Source: Stereum hirsutum FP-91666 SS1 (Eukaryota > Basidiomycota > Agaricomycetes > Russulales > Stereaceae). From it: a stretch of DNA of 64,000 bases. Shown in pieces: positions 33,742-46,200 of this stretch. The notes under the pieces are model-generated. The model was not told where the DNA came from. It saw only the letters and a program-made list of their open reading frames with translations, and made no database searches. Each line of letters starts with the position of its first letter. Position 1 is the stretch's first letter. The translations under genes and the position numbers were made by a program. The stretch spans positions 1,042,597 to 1,106,596 of the forward strand of contig NW_006763142.1 in assembly GCF_000264905.1 (NCBI RefSeq). The letters run 5' to 3'.

Positions 33742-36695
33742 ATGTCGGCAACAAATCCAACGACTCCAATACGCGCAATACCGTCGTCACTCGCACCACG
33801 AACCGCGCCCACACTTCCGCCATCCTCGGAAACATACGAACCGCATGTGCGATCCGTCCTTCAGCAACGTCTCCTCCATCGCATATTTCTGCCTTCAGCT
33901 GGTCTTACTTGGTTCGTGTCTTGGCTGTCTATCATCCAACTACTGGATGGAGGGAATGGTGTGGGTGTATGGGGTGCTTTCAAGGTGCTATTTAGGCCGA
34001 GCACAATAGTTATCACAGCTGTGACTTGGTTAATGGGTGTAGTCCCTGTGGTAGTGTTGAGGAAACGAGTGATGAGCGGTGAGTGGCCTGTTCTTGCGTC
34101 TCGCCCTTGGTGATACGAAGACCTGTATGAGGATGTGTTATGCGTCTACGCTACACTGGCGGACCTTCCAACAAACCGCGCCACAGTCTGATACGAATAC
34201 TTTTCATTCTCCTGGAACTATAGCACAACCAACGGTCTCTTCATCGCCTTACCAGACACTTAAGGCTGCTCTTTCAAAACCAACGACAAGTCGTGCGCTT
34301 TTAACCTATCTAGCCTCGGCCGCCCTCCAAACAGTACTGCACATAATCCTCTGTTATGCTATCCCGCTCTCCACATATGGCGCCGACGACCCGTATCTAC
34401 GCCTTTTTGTCAAATCGAGGTATGTTTTGGTCTATCTTGACTGCTGCGTTCCATGGTAGAACTGAGAAGGTGCTCGTAATACAGGAAGCACTCATACTAC
34501 CTCAACGGTCGCTTCATCTTCCTTTTTTTCAGCCAGCTCTATTTCGCTGCCGCGTATCTCCTCCGAAATATCATGTTGGACCGTTTTGTCGCTCACTGGA
34601 CCCCTCGAAATTCTCCCGTGCGTATTTCCACTTTCCTGTCCATGACGCGACCTAACGAAGCCGCCTACGCGTTCTTGATCGCCTTAAAACCTCGTAGGCG
34701 AAAGGCGCACCGACTCTCTCGACCCGGCTCTTCGTGACTCTTCTTCCTACCCTTCTTTTCACCACACTGTCCTACGCCGTCTACCTAACAGGCTTTGTTG
34801 CTTTGCGTTCCATCGTCTTCCCGATCGTCTACCGTGTCCCATTGGTGAACAGCATTCTGAAGCCATTTACTGCGCATTGGGCGAGAGGCGAATGGATTGG
34901 GACGTTGGCGTTGAGAGAGCTCGGAAGTCTATTCGGAGGAGGATATGGGATTGTCCGAATGGCCTGGTTGTGGGCAGTGGGGATGATTGGGTGTTGGGAG
35001 TTTGTGGATAATCTGATGGATGAGTGTGTCCAAGAGGTCAGCTGTCACCTTCATGTCTTCTTCACCCGTTTTCTAAGGCCAGTGGAACCGATTAATGATG
35101 ATACTGTTTAAGATAATAATTGCCCCGGTCGCCCCCGCCACTCTGATATCAACTCTCCCGGCCACAACCACAATCCCGACCACACCACCGCTCGCAGCTT
35201 ACTACAGCCTTCACGCAATGACACAGCTCTCCGCCCTTGCGTCGGAAGACTCGCCCAGCGCGAGTGCTGTTCGCGCGAAGGACATATTCAAATTCACGGG
35301 TGTAGGGGCGGGCTTGGGAAGGAGAGGTGGTGAAGAGGTGGATGTGTGGGGTGTGCTTTGCAGGGAGAGCTTGAGGGTGCTTGGTGAAGATTATCAAAGG
35401 TTGAAGAGGAGGGGAGGTGAGTACTTCCTCAATCCTGAATTTCACTGGGTGGTGTCTAGTGTGGCACGCCCCGATCCTTCGATTCACACTACAGCGCCAC
35501 TGGCCCCATTATTTCTCAATTTTCGTGGACATATCCCTCTAACATATCTCCCTCCAGCTCCACCTCCGGCCCCAGCACCTCCCGCCGAACCAGCAAAACC
35601 AACCTCAACCGCCCCACCCCCGCCTTCCACGCCCCTCATCCGTCGTCCCATCTTCAAATCATCAGTGTCCCCCTCCCCGAACCCCGTCGCCTCTTCCTCC
35701 CAGTCGCCACTCAAATCCGTAGTCGACAGCTTCGCAGCGGATGGCACGATCACCCAGGCCTTCGAATCGGGCGTTCAGACCATACACTTACCAGAGCTGT
35801 TCAGGGCTTCTGTGAACACGCTTACGGCGCCTGTGAAGGATGCGGTGATGAAGATCGATCCTATACCTGCTCCTCCGCCAATAGAGTCGGATGGTTCGCT
35901 AGGCCAGGAGCTCGCAAAATGGGGACACGGATTGGCAGCGGGACTTCGGGATGGGATGGGGGCGGGAGCGGGGAATATGCCGGTGACGATGCCGAGGGGA
36001 GTGAAGGAGGCGAGGGACAGGGTCGCGGATTGGTGGTCTGGGGATAGGGTGGATAAGGTTGCGGAGGTGGTATTGTCGAACGAGAGGAGAGAGCTGGATG
36101 CGTTGATTGCGGATGGTACGTTTTCGTCTCATCAGCATTTACCTCCCCACCTGCCTGCCCATCTACCTCGGCTTTGGTTCCTTCTGCTCTTCTCCGCCTT
36201 TGCTCTCACCCCCGTTTATCACGGACGCGAACTGACAAATTGCTCCTGTAGTCCTCTCCCACCTCGTCTGTAAATCCCTCACCGAAGATTCATACGGAGT
36301 AGTCCAACGCGATATCCCACGCATACTCGAGGCGTTCCTCACTTTCCTTTCCGCAGTCGAAGATTATCAGGTCGAGTTGCGTGGATTGATGCCTCCACCT
36401 TCGTCCGAGGACACGAATGTGTTGGAGAGGGAGCGGTCGGAGAGAAAAAGAGAGCAGGTGGAGAGAGCGAGCATTGCGATGGGGGTCGTCGGGGATGGTG
36501 AGTATTTACTTGCGTTTGAAAATTCGCTCTCGGTTCGCTGACTCGAAGTCGTTGTTTGCGGTATGTGCTGGGGATGTAGCGTTGAAAGAGGGCGTTATTC
36601 GTATTGTTCGAACCTTTGGTGGCAAGCTTAGCGCTTTCAAGTTCCCGATGGGCACGGCGAGGAAGTTGCAGGGTTTCGTCGATTATTGTGCATAG
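33742..36695 (+). CDS. NDC1: Nucleoporin Ndc1 (transmembrane pore protein)
   Basis: This is the conserved transmembrane nucleoporin Ndc1, which anchors nuclear pore complexes and, in fungi, spindle pole bodies in the nuclear envelope. The start at 33742 gives MSATNPTTPIRAIPSS. The first hydrophobic helices are FLPSAGLTWFVSWLSIIQL and VITAVTWLMGVVPVVVL, followed by helices in TYLASAALQTVLHIILCY, RFIFLFFSQLYFAAAYLL and LFTTLSYAVYLTGFVALR, and the WLWAVGMIGCWEFVDNLMDE segment: six spans, as expected. The cytosolic half has SYYSLHAMTQLSAL-like AAYYSLHAMTQLSALASED, a Pro-rich linker, and a conserved C-terminal helical part (VCKSLTEDSYGVVQRDIPRI). It ends FKFPMGTARKLQGFVDYCA. Six to eight introns are inferred. 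The length is normal for fungal Ndc1. Confidence 0.9.
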
Positions 36696-37248
36696 CTCAT
36701 TCTCTGAATGTTGGCGCGGGGCGAGTTGTACGCGGCCTCACTGGTGACCCTCGATTCGTCGTGAATGGCTCTCGTGAGATTAACCGGGGCCATGTGTGTA
36801 ACTTATGTATCCAACGAATATCTGGGCGATAGTCTGTTTGCTGCATGGACTGTGTGGCTAGTACCTCGTCGGATCACTCCCACCAACCGACTCGGACGTC
36901 AGGGTATCCGCGGCGTCTAAACTGACCGTCGGTCACATCCCGCCCAGAGCAGCAGGGTGATAAGTAGCAAAGAGAGCGAAAGAAAAGTTCCGTTGCGGGT
37001 TTATATCGGGTGGGCTGGGCTGGTAGCGACCATGGTATGATGCGCAGATCGTTGGTCGCAGCAGGGGTCAGAGCATCCACGTCAATGCCAAGTCGAACGG
37101 ATGAAAGACGCAGCGTCTGTTGATATCAACCTACAACAAGAGGACAAACAAACAAACAACAAAGCACATCGCATACAAATCATGATTTTTGCAACCATCC
37201 ACCCGCCCTCCCATCCACCCATCCTCCCACCTCAAATCCTCACAAGCC
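36696..37248. other. Intergenic region between convergent genes
   Basis: This is the shared 3' flank of NDC1 (+) and the eIF3 subunit L gene (-). No gene is recognised. Confidence 0.5.
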
Positions 37249-40023
37249 CTATTTCGCCCCACCCCACGCAACCTTCTTCGCCGCCACCGGCACCACCGGC
37301 GCCTCCACCCCCTCCGCCGGTCCAGGCGCGCGTCTCGGTCTTATAGGCAACGGACTGTTCTTGAGACCGTCGAGGACGCGTTGGGCGTGCTCTGTGTTGC
37401 GGATGAACCAGCCTGCGAAGCGGCGGCCGACGGTGGATTCGTAGATGTGGACCATGTTCTGTGTGGGTGGGTTGGTAAGTAAGTGTGGAATAAGAATGTG
37501 GAAGAAGGGAGAGGGGGCGGAGAGGAGAAGGTGAAACGTACATCATCAATAACGAAATCCAAATCACTCGTCGAAATCATCTCCCCATCCAAAAGACTCC
37601 TTCCCTCCCCTGCTCCTCCCCCACCCGTCCCCATCTCCCCACCCCCCGCAATCCTACTAACACACCTACTAGCCCCCTTCACCGCCATCATCTGCATCAC
37701 CATCTCCTCCTCATCCGCATCCAAAAAGCCCGCAAGCTTACTCGCGTCCAAGCTCGCATACAATTTCAAGAAGCTCCTGAGCGTGGGAACGGAGGCCTGG
37801 GCGCGCACGTCGGAGAGGAAGAGAGAGAGGTGGCGGTGGACGGGTTCGGTGGGGGAGGAGTCGAGGTAGGAGGAGAGGAGGGAGGAGTCTTCGTAAGGGG
37901 GTGGGTTGGCGGAGATGAATTTGGGGCAGGCGTAGGTGAAGAGTTCTTCGAAGGCGGGGATGCCTTCTTCGCTGTGGTGGGCGGGCGAGCGGGCGAGCGG
38001 GCGGCGTGAACGGACGGCGGGCGGGCGGGTGGGGTGGAATGGGCGGGCGGGCAGATTGTCAGTAGTTGACTTGGATAGATGGTCAGGATGAAAAGAGGAA
38101 GAGAAAAGAACTCACCCCCTCGCCATCTTCGCAAACTGCTCACCATACCTATCCTTCACGATATTCGCGATATTATCGTCCAGCCTGCTCGGCGACAGGG
38201 CGTTACAGATCGCGAAGAGGGCGTACATCCTGTCTGCCGTTTTGTTGATCTAGTACATTCACAACAAGAGGACAGCATCAGCTCGGTGTTCTGTTTAGTC
38301 TTGAGTCGTGTGGGCGCGGTGGCGCAACGACGCGTAACCACGCATAAACTAAGAACGAAACCCCAGAAAGGAAAGAAGGAACGAACGAACGAACGAACGA
38401 ACGAACGAACGAAGGAAAGAAGGAAGAGCGGAAAAGAAAACAAAAAACGCACCTGATCATACTGATAACTCCGCGTATGATACTGCCTCATCCTCAATAT
38501 AAAATTCAATATCGAAACGAAAACGCGGATGGCGTCGGGGTACCGCCGGAGCATGATGTAGCAGAAACCGACGTAGTAGTAGGTGGTTACGTGGCAGGCT
38601 GTGACGCGGGTGAAAGGTGACTGTTGGGAGGAGAGGAGGGTGAGGGTGAGGAGAAGTCAGATGAGGTTTATGAAAAGGATGGGAGGAGGAGGGAGAGGAA
38701 GGAAGAGGAGGTAGGAAGAGGAGAGAGGGAGAGGGGAGGCAATGAATAGAACGAAGGAAGCCAAATACACACCTTTTGGTTCAACTCCACATTCTCCATC
38801 ACTTTCAACGCAAGCGTAAAGTCGCCCAGAAGGACATGAACGCGCAACAAGCCTATAATACTAAAAAAGCCAAGCATGCGATAAAGCGGGCGTACGCCGA
38901 ATTCGCCTACGATCTCGCTATACACGGTTCACCCACCACCATCAGCACCACCACTCAAATTCTCCCTCAAAAAAAAAGGTGAAAAGGACGCACGCCATCT
39001 CCTCCTCCGCCCTCCCCTCCCTCTGTGCATTAATCCACTCATTAATCCTACTCTTCTGAATCAACGAATAAAGCACATTCAGCACTGAATAAGCGCTCCA
39101 CACCTGGCCCGCTTCGGCGAGCATGGCGAGTTCTTCGTCGGACTTGGATTTGATTTTGGCGCGCCAGACGCAGAAGGATTGGAATTGGTAGATGAACTCG
39201 TCGGTGATGTCCCAGAGCCATTGTTCGGGGAGTTCGAGGGTGACGGGGCCGTCGGAGTCTGTTTGTGATATTGAGATGGAGTAGTTAGGGGGGAGGGAGG
39301 GGAGGGAGGGGAGAGAAAGAGGGAAGGGGGGGCAAGGGAGAGGGGGAGAGGAGGGAGGGAAAGACGTACTGAGGAGGTAGTTGAACAGTTCGCAGCTGTT
39401 CTCATACGAGTGGAAGCGGTCGTCGATATTCGGTTGAAGGCGAGAATACACATGTCGATAATAAAGCTCTCGATAAAGAATCAAGAACAACTGGTCTACC
39501 CACCCAAAAAAATCACATCAATCTCCTAGACAAAAATCCATTTTTTTTTTGAAAAGAGACGCGCAAACGCACCGTCATTCACCAACGGCGCAATCACCTC
39601 CGCCTCCGGCCACTCCGTCTTCGCATAATATTTTTCAGTCAATCGATTCCAGCCGCTCTCGTACGCGACGGTGATCTCGGCGAGGTTGTTGTCGAGCACG
39701 GCTTGGTGGAAGTGGACGATGAAGCGTTTGACGACGTCGGGGATCTGGGCGAAGGCGGCTTGTTGGGCCATTTGTTGTTGGACGGCGACGAGGGTGGCTT
39801 CGTTGATGCGCGATTGGGCTAGATGTACATCGAAAAAATTAAGGCGTTAGTTGAGGGTAGGGGATGGATGGGTGGGTGAGGATGGGTGGGAAGAGGGGAA
39901 GGACAGACCATCGTCGTAGAGCCCGCTCTGGGCGTAGTTTCCGATGGCGAGATTGACGTCGACATCGTGCATCTCTTCGTCGATCTCCTCTGCGGCCCAA
40001 AGAGCCATCCGTTGCTGTGCCAT
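37249..40023 (-). CDS. eIF3l: Translation initiation factor eIF3 subunit L
   Basis: This is subunit L of eIF3, a PCI-type subunit present in most eukaryotes but missing from budding yeast. It helps recruit the 40S ribosome. The start at 40023 gives [20 protein letters not shown]. Conserved blocks follow: [32 protein letters not shown] [105 protein letters not shown], and [15 protein letters not shown]. The PCI end contains [20 protein letters not shown]. It ends in an Ala/Pro-rich tail at 37249. About nine introns, several with strongly pyrimidine-rich sense strands. The start codon lies 193 bp from the divergent nucleotidyltransferase gene. Confidence 0.94.
38380..38413. repeat. (AACG)n tetranucleotide repeat
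   Basis: Eight or so AACG units lie inside an intron of the eIF3 subunit L gene. It is a simple repeat, likely length-variable. Confidence 0.9.
39287..39362. repeat. G-rich tract with quadruplex potential, in an intron
   Basis: The plus strand has at least six runs of three or more G within about 75 bp, inside an eIF3 subunit L intron. The transcribed RNA (minus sense) is correspondingly C/T-rich. Confidence 0.7.
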
Positions 40024-40216
40024 GTTGATGTTGAGCGGGTTGGGGGTGTCGATGGCGGTCGACGGTGAACGGTCAGGAAAAGTTTCGGCTTGTGGCGTAA
40101 GGAATGCAATTCGTAGTCGGGTGGCGTAGTGTGCATGTTTTGGGCCACAAAGTCTAACTTACGAGTTGTCCTGAACCTGCAGCGTTATTTCTGCGTTCCT
40201 CATCCCACTCTTGTCG
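40024..40216. promoter_or_regulatory. Bidirectional promoter, eIF3 subunit L / TUT-like gene
   Basis: Only 193 bp lie between the two divergent start codons, so both genes must be driven from here. No TATA box is obvious, as is common for housekeeping genes. Confidence 0.5.
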
Positions 40217-43200
40217 ATGCGCCTCGTCCGAGCGCTGTCCACGACAATCAGACGCGTGTATGTTCATTCACCGTTGACCGTGACGGGCAGCAGACTGCAG
40301 AGGGTGTTCAACAAGTACTACACCATGGACCACCAGCCCTCTAAGTTCCATCCCAGCCTGAACAGGGACGCCGCCTTCATCCTCAAGGTGAATTGAAACC
40401 AAAACCGCTCGTCATATATCCCCTGATCTCTTCTCAGTCTTTTGCAGTCGATGAGACCACGAAGCAATCCCGTGAAGCACTCTTGACCCGCCTGAACAAG
40501 ACCATCGGTGCTGAATACGACGGTCGATTCAGCGTGGATGACTACAGCTTCCACAAATACGGACAGGACATCTACGGGCCTCCTCTCGAGCTGTATATCG
40601 TCGTGCGTCCGACCCTCTCCACATAATGATATAATATAACCAGAGCTGACGTCTCGGACAGGACACGAAGTACGAGCATGGCCTGACGCCAGACGTAGAC
40701 CTGGACGACCTCCCGCTCATGTACGACCCGAGGTCAGTCCGTCTCGTCTCGTCCCGTCCATCCACCCACCCGCCCGCCCATTCTTAATGCCGTTATTGTT
40801 ACTGTTATGATTTAGCTGGGTAGCCTCCCTCCTCCTACGCGCAGGCTTCAACGGCACCTTCCCAATGCCTAACTTCCCACATCGCGCCTCGCAGCTCTCC
40901 GCCACAGAAACAATCACACAACCCCTCGTCCTCCCCGATCCCGGCATTCCCTGGCCCTCATACCCTCCCATCCCATTCAAACCTCCGCACCCACCCTCCC
41001 AAAAGTCTAAATCCAAGTCCAAATCCTCCTCTCCCTCTTCCCCCTCGTCGAACGCAAACACGCTACAATACAAATACCCACTAACTCTGCATGCCTCCCA
41101 CCCCTCCCCCTTCCACCTCACCCTCCCCGGCGCACCCCTCGCCTCCCTCCTCAATCTCCTCCAGGGATATTACTCGCGCGACGTGAAGAGGGGCCGAGAG
41201 TTTTTGGGTTTGCTGCAGATTTGGGTGAGGTCGTGGGGTGTAAGGGATGTCGAGCCGAGTGTGCTTGCGGTGTTGGTTTGCAAGTTCGTTCAGGTTTGTC
41301 GTTTTTTGTCTGGGTCTGCTCTGCGCTATGTGTATGTTCGCGTGCTTAGAAGGTTGATTAGGACCGGCTCGTCCCAGCGGCCGAACAAGTAGCCTCGAAA
41401 CGCAAACCCATACGCTCCGGCCCTCTTCCTCTCGCTCCCCCTCCCCCTCCCCCTTTCCCTACACCGTCCACCTCCCCGTCAAGCACATCCACATTCTGGC
41501 TACCCGCCTACATACAAACTCCCCCAGAAAACAAATGGACACTAACCTCCCAACCCCTCGATATCTCCCTACCCGCGCCATCACCTCCGGCCGACTTTCG
41601 ATTCCCGGGTCATGCGAGGAGTTTGGGTGCGTTTTTTGGGTGAGTTTTCGCACCCTGCAAAAATCCCTCTGCTCTGCTTTTTCTGTCGCTGTTGGTTTTC
41701 TTCGTTGGGGGAAGCACCGTTCGACCGTTTTGTGCTCATCTTTGTCTTTATGCTTTTGCATGTATATAGATGGTTCTGCGACCTCAAGCTGCACGTGAAT
41801 TCGAAAGGACCGTCTGTCGTCCTTAACGTTGAGGTTCGACCGTCGAGGGTTTTCGGGTCGGGCGCCACCACCGAGACGACTGCGACTGGGAAGGCTGCCG
41901 GGACCGCAACTACGACCACTGGAACTGAGACGACTGCCACGACCGAGACGGCTGCCACTACCAACATCGAGCCCTCGACTGCCACAGAGAGAATTGCCAC
42001 GACTTCCACGACTTCCACGACCGCCACCCCGAAGAAGACAACCACGCCGGGTACTGCCAATGCCAACATCACCGATGCCAACGCGATGTTCGTCCTGCCC
42101 GACCCTTTCGTGCCGTCCCATGTACGTTTTCTTTTTTCTCGTCCTCGTCCTCGTCTTGTCTCCTCGTACTCGAATGCTCCTCCCTTTTCTTGATCTTGAT
42201 GTGTAGATGATTAATCACGCTAACTCACATTCCTTTCCCTCTCAAAAACTCCCCCAATCAATAAACACAGAACCTCGCCTCACACATCTCCCGCGCCTCC
42301 CTCACCCGCCTCTTCGCAGTCTCTACCATCGCGCTGGCTAAGCTGCAGGCTGGGGCGCCGCTCGGGGCGGTGTTTGGGCCGTTTGAGGGACTTGGTGGTG
42401 TTTCTGGGCTGGGCTTGAGTGCAAGGGAGGGGGGAAGGAAGGGTCAGGGGGAGAGGGAGGGAAAGCGTGCGGAGGGGGAGTTTGGGGTGAGGATAAGGGG
42501 GAGCGAGAGGGAGCGGTTTCGTGCGAGGGAGAGGGAGAGGGAACGTGCGGCGAATGGGGCCCTTGAGGGTGCTTCAAACGCGATGGATGCTGTGGATGTG
42601 GAGGCGGAGAAGGAGAAGGATGGAGTTATAGCTTCATCTGCAGGCGTGTATACGGATGCGGATGCGGATGCGGATGCGGATGGGGCGAGACGGGTTGGTG
42701 AGACGGGGACGGTGGCGGATGTTGGGAGGGCGGGTGGTATGAGTAGGGCTCAGAGTAGGAGTCGGAGTAGAAGTGGGAGTCGGGTTGCGTCGCCTATACC
42801 TGTGGGGTCTGCTTCACCTTTGCCTGCGAGGTCCGCATCGCGTATGCCTGTGGAATCGATGGTGGTGGCGGCGGCGGGTGGAGGCTCTATGCTCAGGGGT
42901 TTCCACACGTCTGCGAGGTTGGGAGCGAGGCTTGAGGAGGGGATGGATGTTTTTGTTGTAAGCTTTTCAGTCAATTCATTCCGTCACGTTCCATTTCGAT
43001 CCGTTTCTTTTTGGCTGATACACTCCATTTCGTTTCCTTCAAACTCGCACTCGCACCCGCACCTGTACCCCCCACCCGCACTCGCATCCGCACTCGCCCC
43101 CAAAATAGATAACCCCCGTCGCGCCCTCCATCCTCGAACAGCGCGCAAAAACGATCGGCAAAGTGACCTACGTCGTCAAGTCCACCTACGGCGCACAGTA

Positions 43201-46200
43201 TCGCGTGCAATGTTTCGGGAGCACGCAGTATGGGACGGATTCGGCGGGGAGTGATTTGGATTTGGTCGTCATCGTGCGTTTTTTTGACGCTTTTTCCTGT
43301 TGACTGTTCAGCAGGTTAGGTGATGCTGACTGCTGACGGTGTTGTGGGGGCTTTTTGGATGTGCATTAGGACCCGGAGAGGCCGGCTGGGTTTTCGCCGG
43401 ATGTGAACCTCAATTCTTTACCACGTAACTACTCTCTCTCTTCATTCTCGGCACCATCAGATCTGAGCTGACCAAAAATAATTCTCTCTTTCAAAAAAGC
43501 GGTCTATAATATCAGGTCTGTCGTTGGAGATTCGTTGTATGGAGGCCTACGTTTGACGATGCGTTGCTCGACAGAAAATTGGGACGTGCGCTTCAGCGGG
43601 CTGGGTTTGTGAGTGTTGAGTGTATACCTGGCGCTACCGTACCCATAGGCATGTCTGTTGTGTCCTCCACTCCATCCATCGTTCTCGCACCTCCATGTCC
43701 CCCTCCCCCCTCCCGGCACTTTCTCTCACGCTCATGCTCACGCCTCTCCCGCGCCCCACAGTTAAATTCAAAGACCCACGCACGAACATCCACTGCGACA
43801 TCAACATCAACGACCGTCTCGGCGTGAAAAACACCGAGCTCATCGCGCGCTACATCGAGCTCCTGCCCGTGCTCCGGCCGCTCCTGAGCGCTATCAAGAA
43901 ATGGGCGGGGGTGCATGGGTTGAATAATCCGAGCGGGAGGCAGGGGGCGGTGTCGTTTAGTAGTTATGCGTTGACGGTGATGAGTATTGCGTTCTTTCAG
44001 GTGGGGTTTTTTTTTTGCTTCTTGCCATGTCATTGCATGATGTGTGTTTTCGAGGTCAAGCGACTTATTGCTAGCCAACAGATGAAGGGCTTGCTTCCGA
44101 ATCTGCAGGACGAGGAAGGGATGAGCAGGCGGGAACGTGTGTTCTGGTTGAGGACGAAAAAGCACGGGATGAGGGTCAAGTGCGATGTGCGGTGGAGGAA
44201 GGACGTGCTCACTTGGGAACCACCGCGGGAGGTGGAGTTGGCGGAGGCGCTGGCGGAGTGGTTTTAGTGAGTCCTTTGCCTTTGTCTTTGTTTCTGAGCC
44301 ATTATCCGTTGCTGAATACCGTTTGTATGCGATTTTCTTTTCTTCCTTTTTCAATATGTACAGTTATTGGGGCCACGAACACCGATATGGGGATGATCTG
44401 GTGAGTATTCGGCATGGAGGGTTGATCGCAAGGCAGCATCCGTATAAGGGCAAAGCCATTACGGGTGCGCCTGTGCCGTTTAGTGGAGAGGTGAAGGCTG
44501 AAGGTGAGACTATGTTGTTGACGCGACTGGACCGGCTGTTGACAGTCTATTGTTAGGGCACGAACCCAAGCAATCGGTCACGTCGCTCTCTACGGCAGAT
44601 GGGAAGGTGGAAAATACCACGGTGGAGGCGGATGGGGAAGGAGGACAAGTAGAGGTGCCACTTGTCGAGATTCTGCCAGATCTTGAGGTCAAACTTGTGG
44701 ACGATCTTCAGGAGGCGGAATCGCCACAGATAGCCCACGAAGATGCCGCCGATATGGCCAGCAATGCCATACCTACCGAAACGACACCTGCCCACGACTC
44801 CGATACACCCACGCAGGACAACGTTCACCCCATAGCAGCGACTCTTTTGTCCGAGCTGAAAAAATCGCAGGAGGTCGAGAAGGATTCTACCACGGAGGAG
44901 GTCAAGAAGGATTCCACCACGGAGGAAGTCCAGCTCCTGGCCGGCGCTTCCAACGTCGTGGAACAGGACGTCGCTCTCACCGTCACCGCCGACGATGATA
45001 TCGCCCAGTCGGAAGCGGGGGAATCGATCTTATCTAGAGACGACGAACAACAGCCGAATTGGTCCGCCGCGCCTTTATGTGTGCGGGATCCGTTCATCGC
45101 GCAGAAGGTTCGTTTCTTATTCCCCTCGCTCTCCTCCTTACCTCTCCTCTCCCCTTCTCCCTCGTTCCGTTCCGAAACTTACAATACCTCGCGGATGTTC
45201 CATCTACAGAATGTCACCAGCGCGATCAGGATCTCCACGATTGAGCGCTTCAGAGCGGATTGTCAAAGGGTGTATATGCTGTTGAGTTTGGGGGGTACGT
45301 GGAGCGACGTCATGCCGACGGAAAGCTCGGTGGTCGAATCGGACGAAGAGGACGCGAGTCTGTGGGACGAGATTTTGGGGGCGAGAGGGAAGAAGGGTGC
45401 TGGGCGGGGGATGGGGATGAGAGGAGGGGGACGTGGGAAGAAGGGAAGAGGCGGGGGAGTGAGGGATAATGGTGATCGACCGGCGAGGAAAGAGACGGGT
45501 CAGGGTCAGAGTCATCTTCCGGTGAAGGAGGGAGAGGCTGGGCCGAGCACGTCGACGGTACAAGTCGCAAAGAAACCGGTCGAGCGACCTGCCGTGGGGC
45601 CGTCTAACGATCCGACTGCTCCTTCTCCGCCGAAATCGTCTCAGGGTCAGAGCGGCCTTCCAACAAAGGAAGGAGAACCTGTGCCGAGCACGTCGACAGT
45701 ACCATTCGCAAAGCAACCGGTCGAGCAACCTACTGCGGGACCGTCTACCGATCCCTCCACTCGTTCTCCGCCAAAATCGTCGGAACTGTCGACCGCCACG
45801 GATATCAAGGGGCAGACGAAGAAGGGAAAGGAACGCGAAGTAGTACGTTCCGAAGCGACTGCACTTTTGGAGAAGTCGTTGGCTGGTATACGTGCTCAGA
45901 GGGACGGGCAGCCGTCTTCGTCCGCAGGCCCATCTCGCAAGCCCCAATTTCCGAAACGCGCTGATAAGGCCAAGGCCAAGACAGTCGACGTTCAGCAGGC
46001 TACAAAGCAGGACACCGCCACGCCACGACCGTCCGGTCAGGATCTCCCTTCAGTGCAAGATGTGCATCTTCCAGACTCAACAGCTCGGGACGCCCCTTCT
46101 ACCAATCAACTGCTCCAGCCATCTTCGTCAGCAGGCCCATCTCGCATGCCCAAATTTCCGACACACGCTGATAAGGCGAAAGCGAAGGCTGTCGACGTTC

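Noticed and set aside
39819..40148. Open frame starting MAQNMHTTPPDYEL overlapping the eIF3 subunit L start
   Set aside because: It is in another frame from [17 protein letters not shown], which has the conserved acidic N-terminus of eIF3l.
41459..42121. 220-codon Gly/Arg/Ser-rich frame on the minus strand
   Set aside because: It is the antisense of the Thr-rich linker in the TUT-like gene, created by repeated ACC/ACG codons.
43593..44354. 253-codon frame on the minus strand
   Set aside because: It is antisense to the active NTase module and has no motif of its own.
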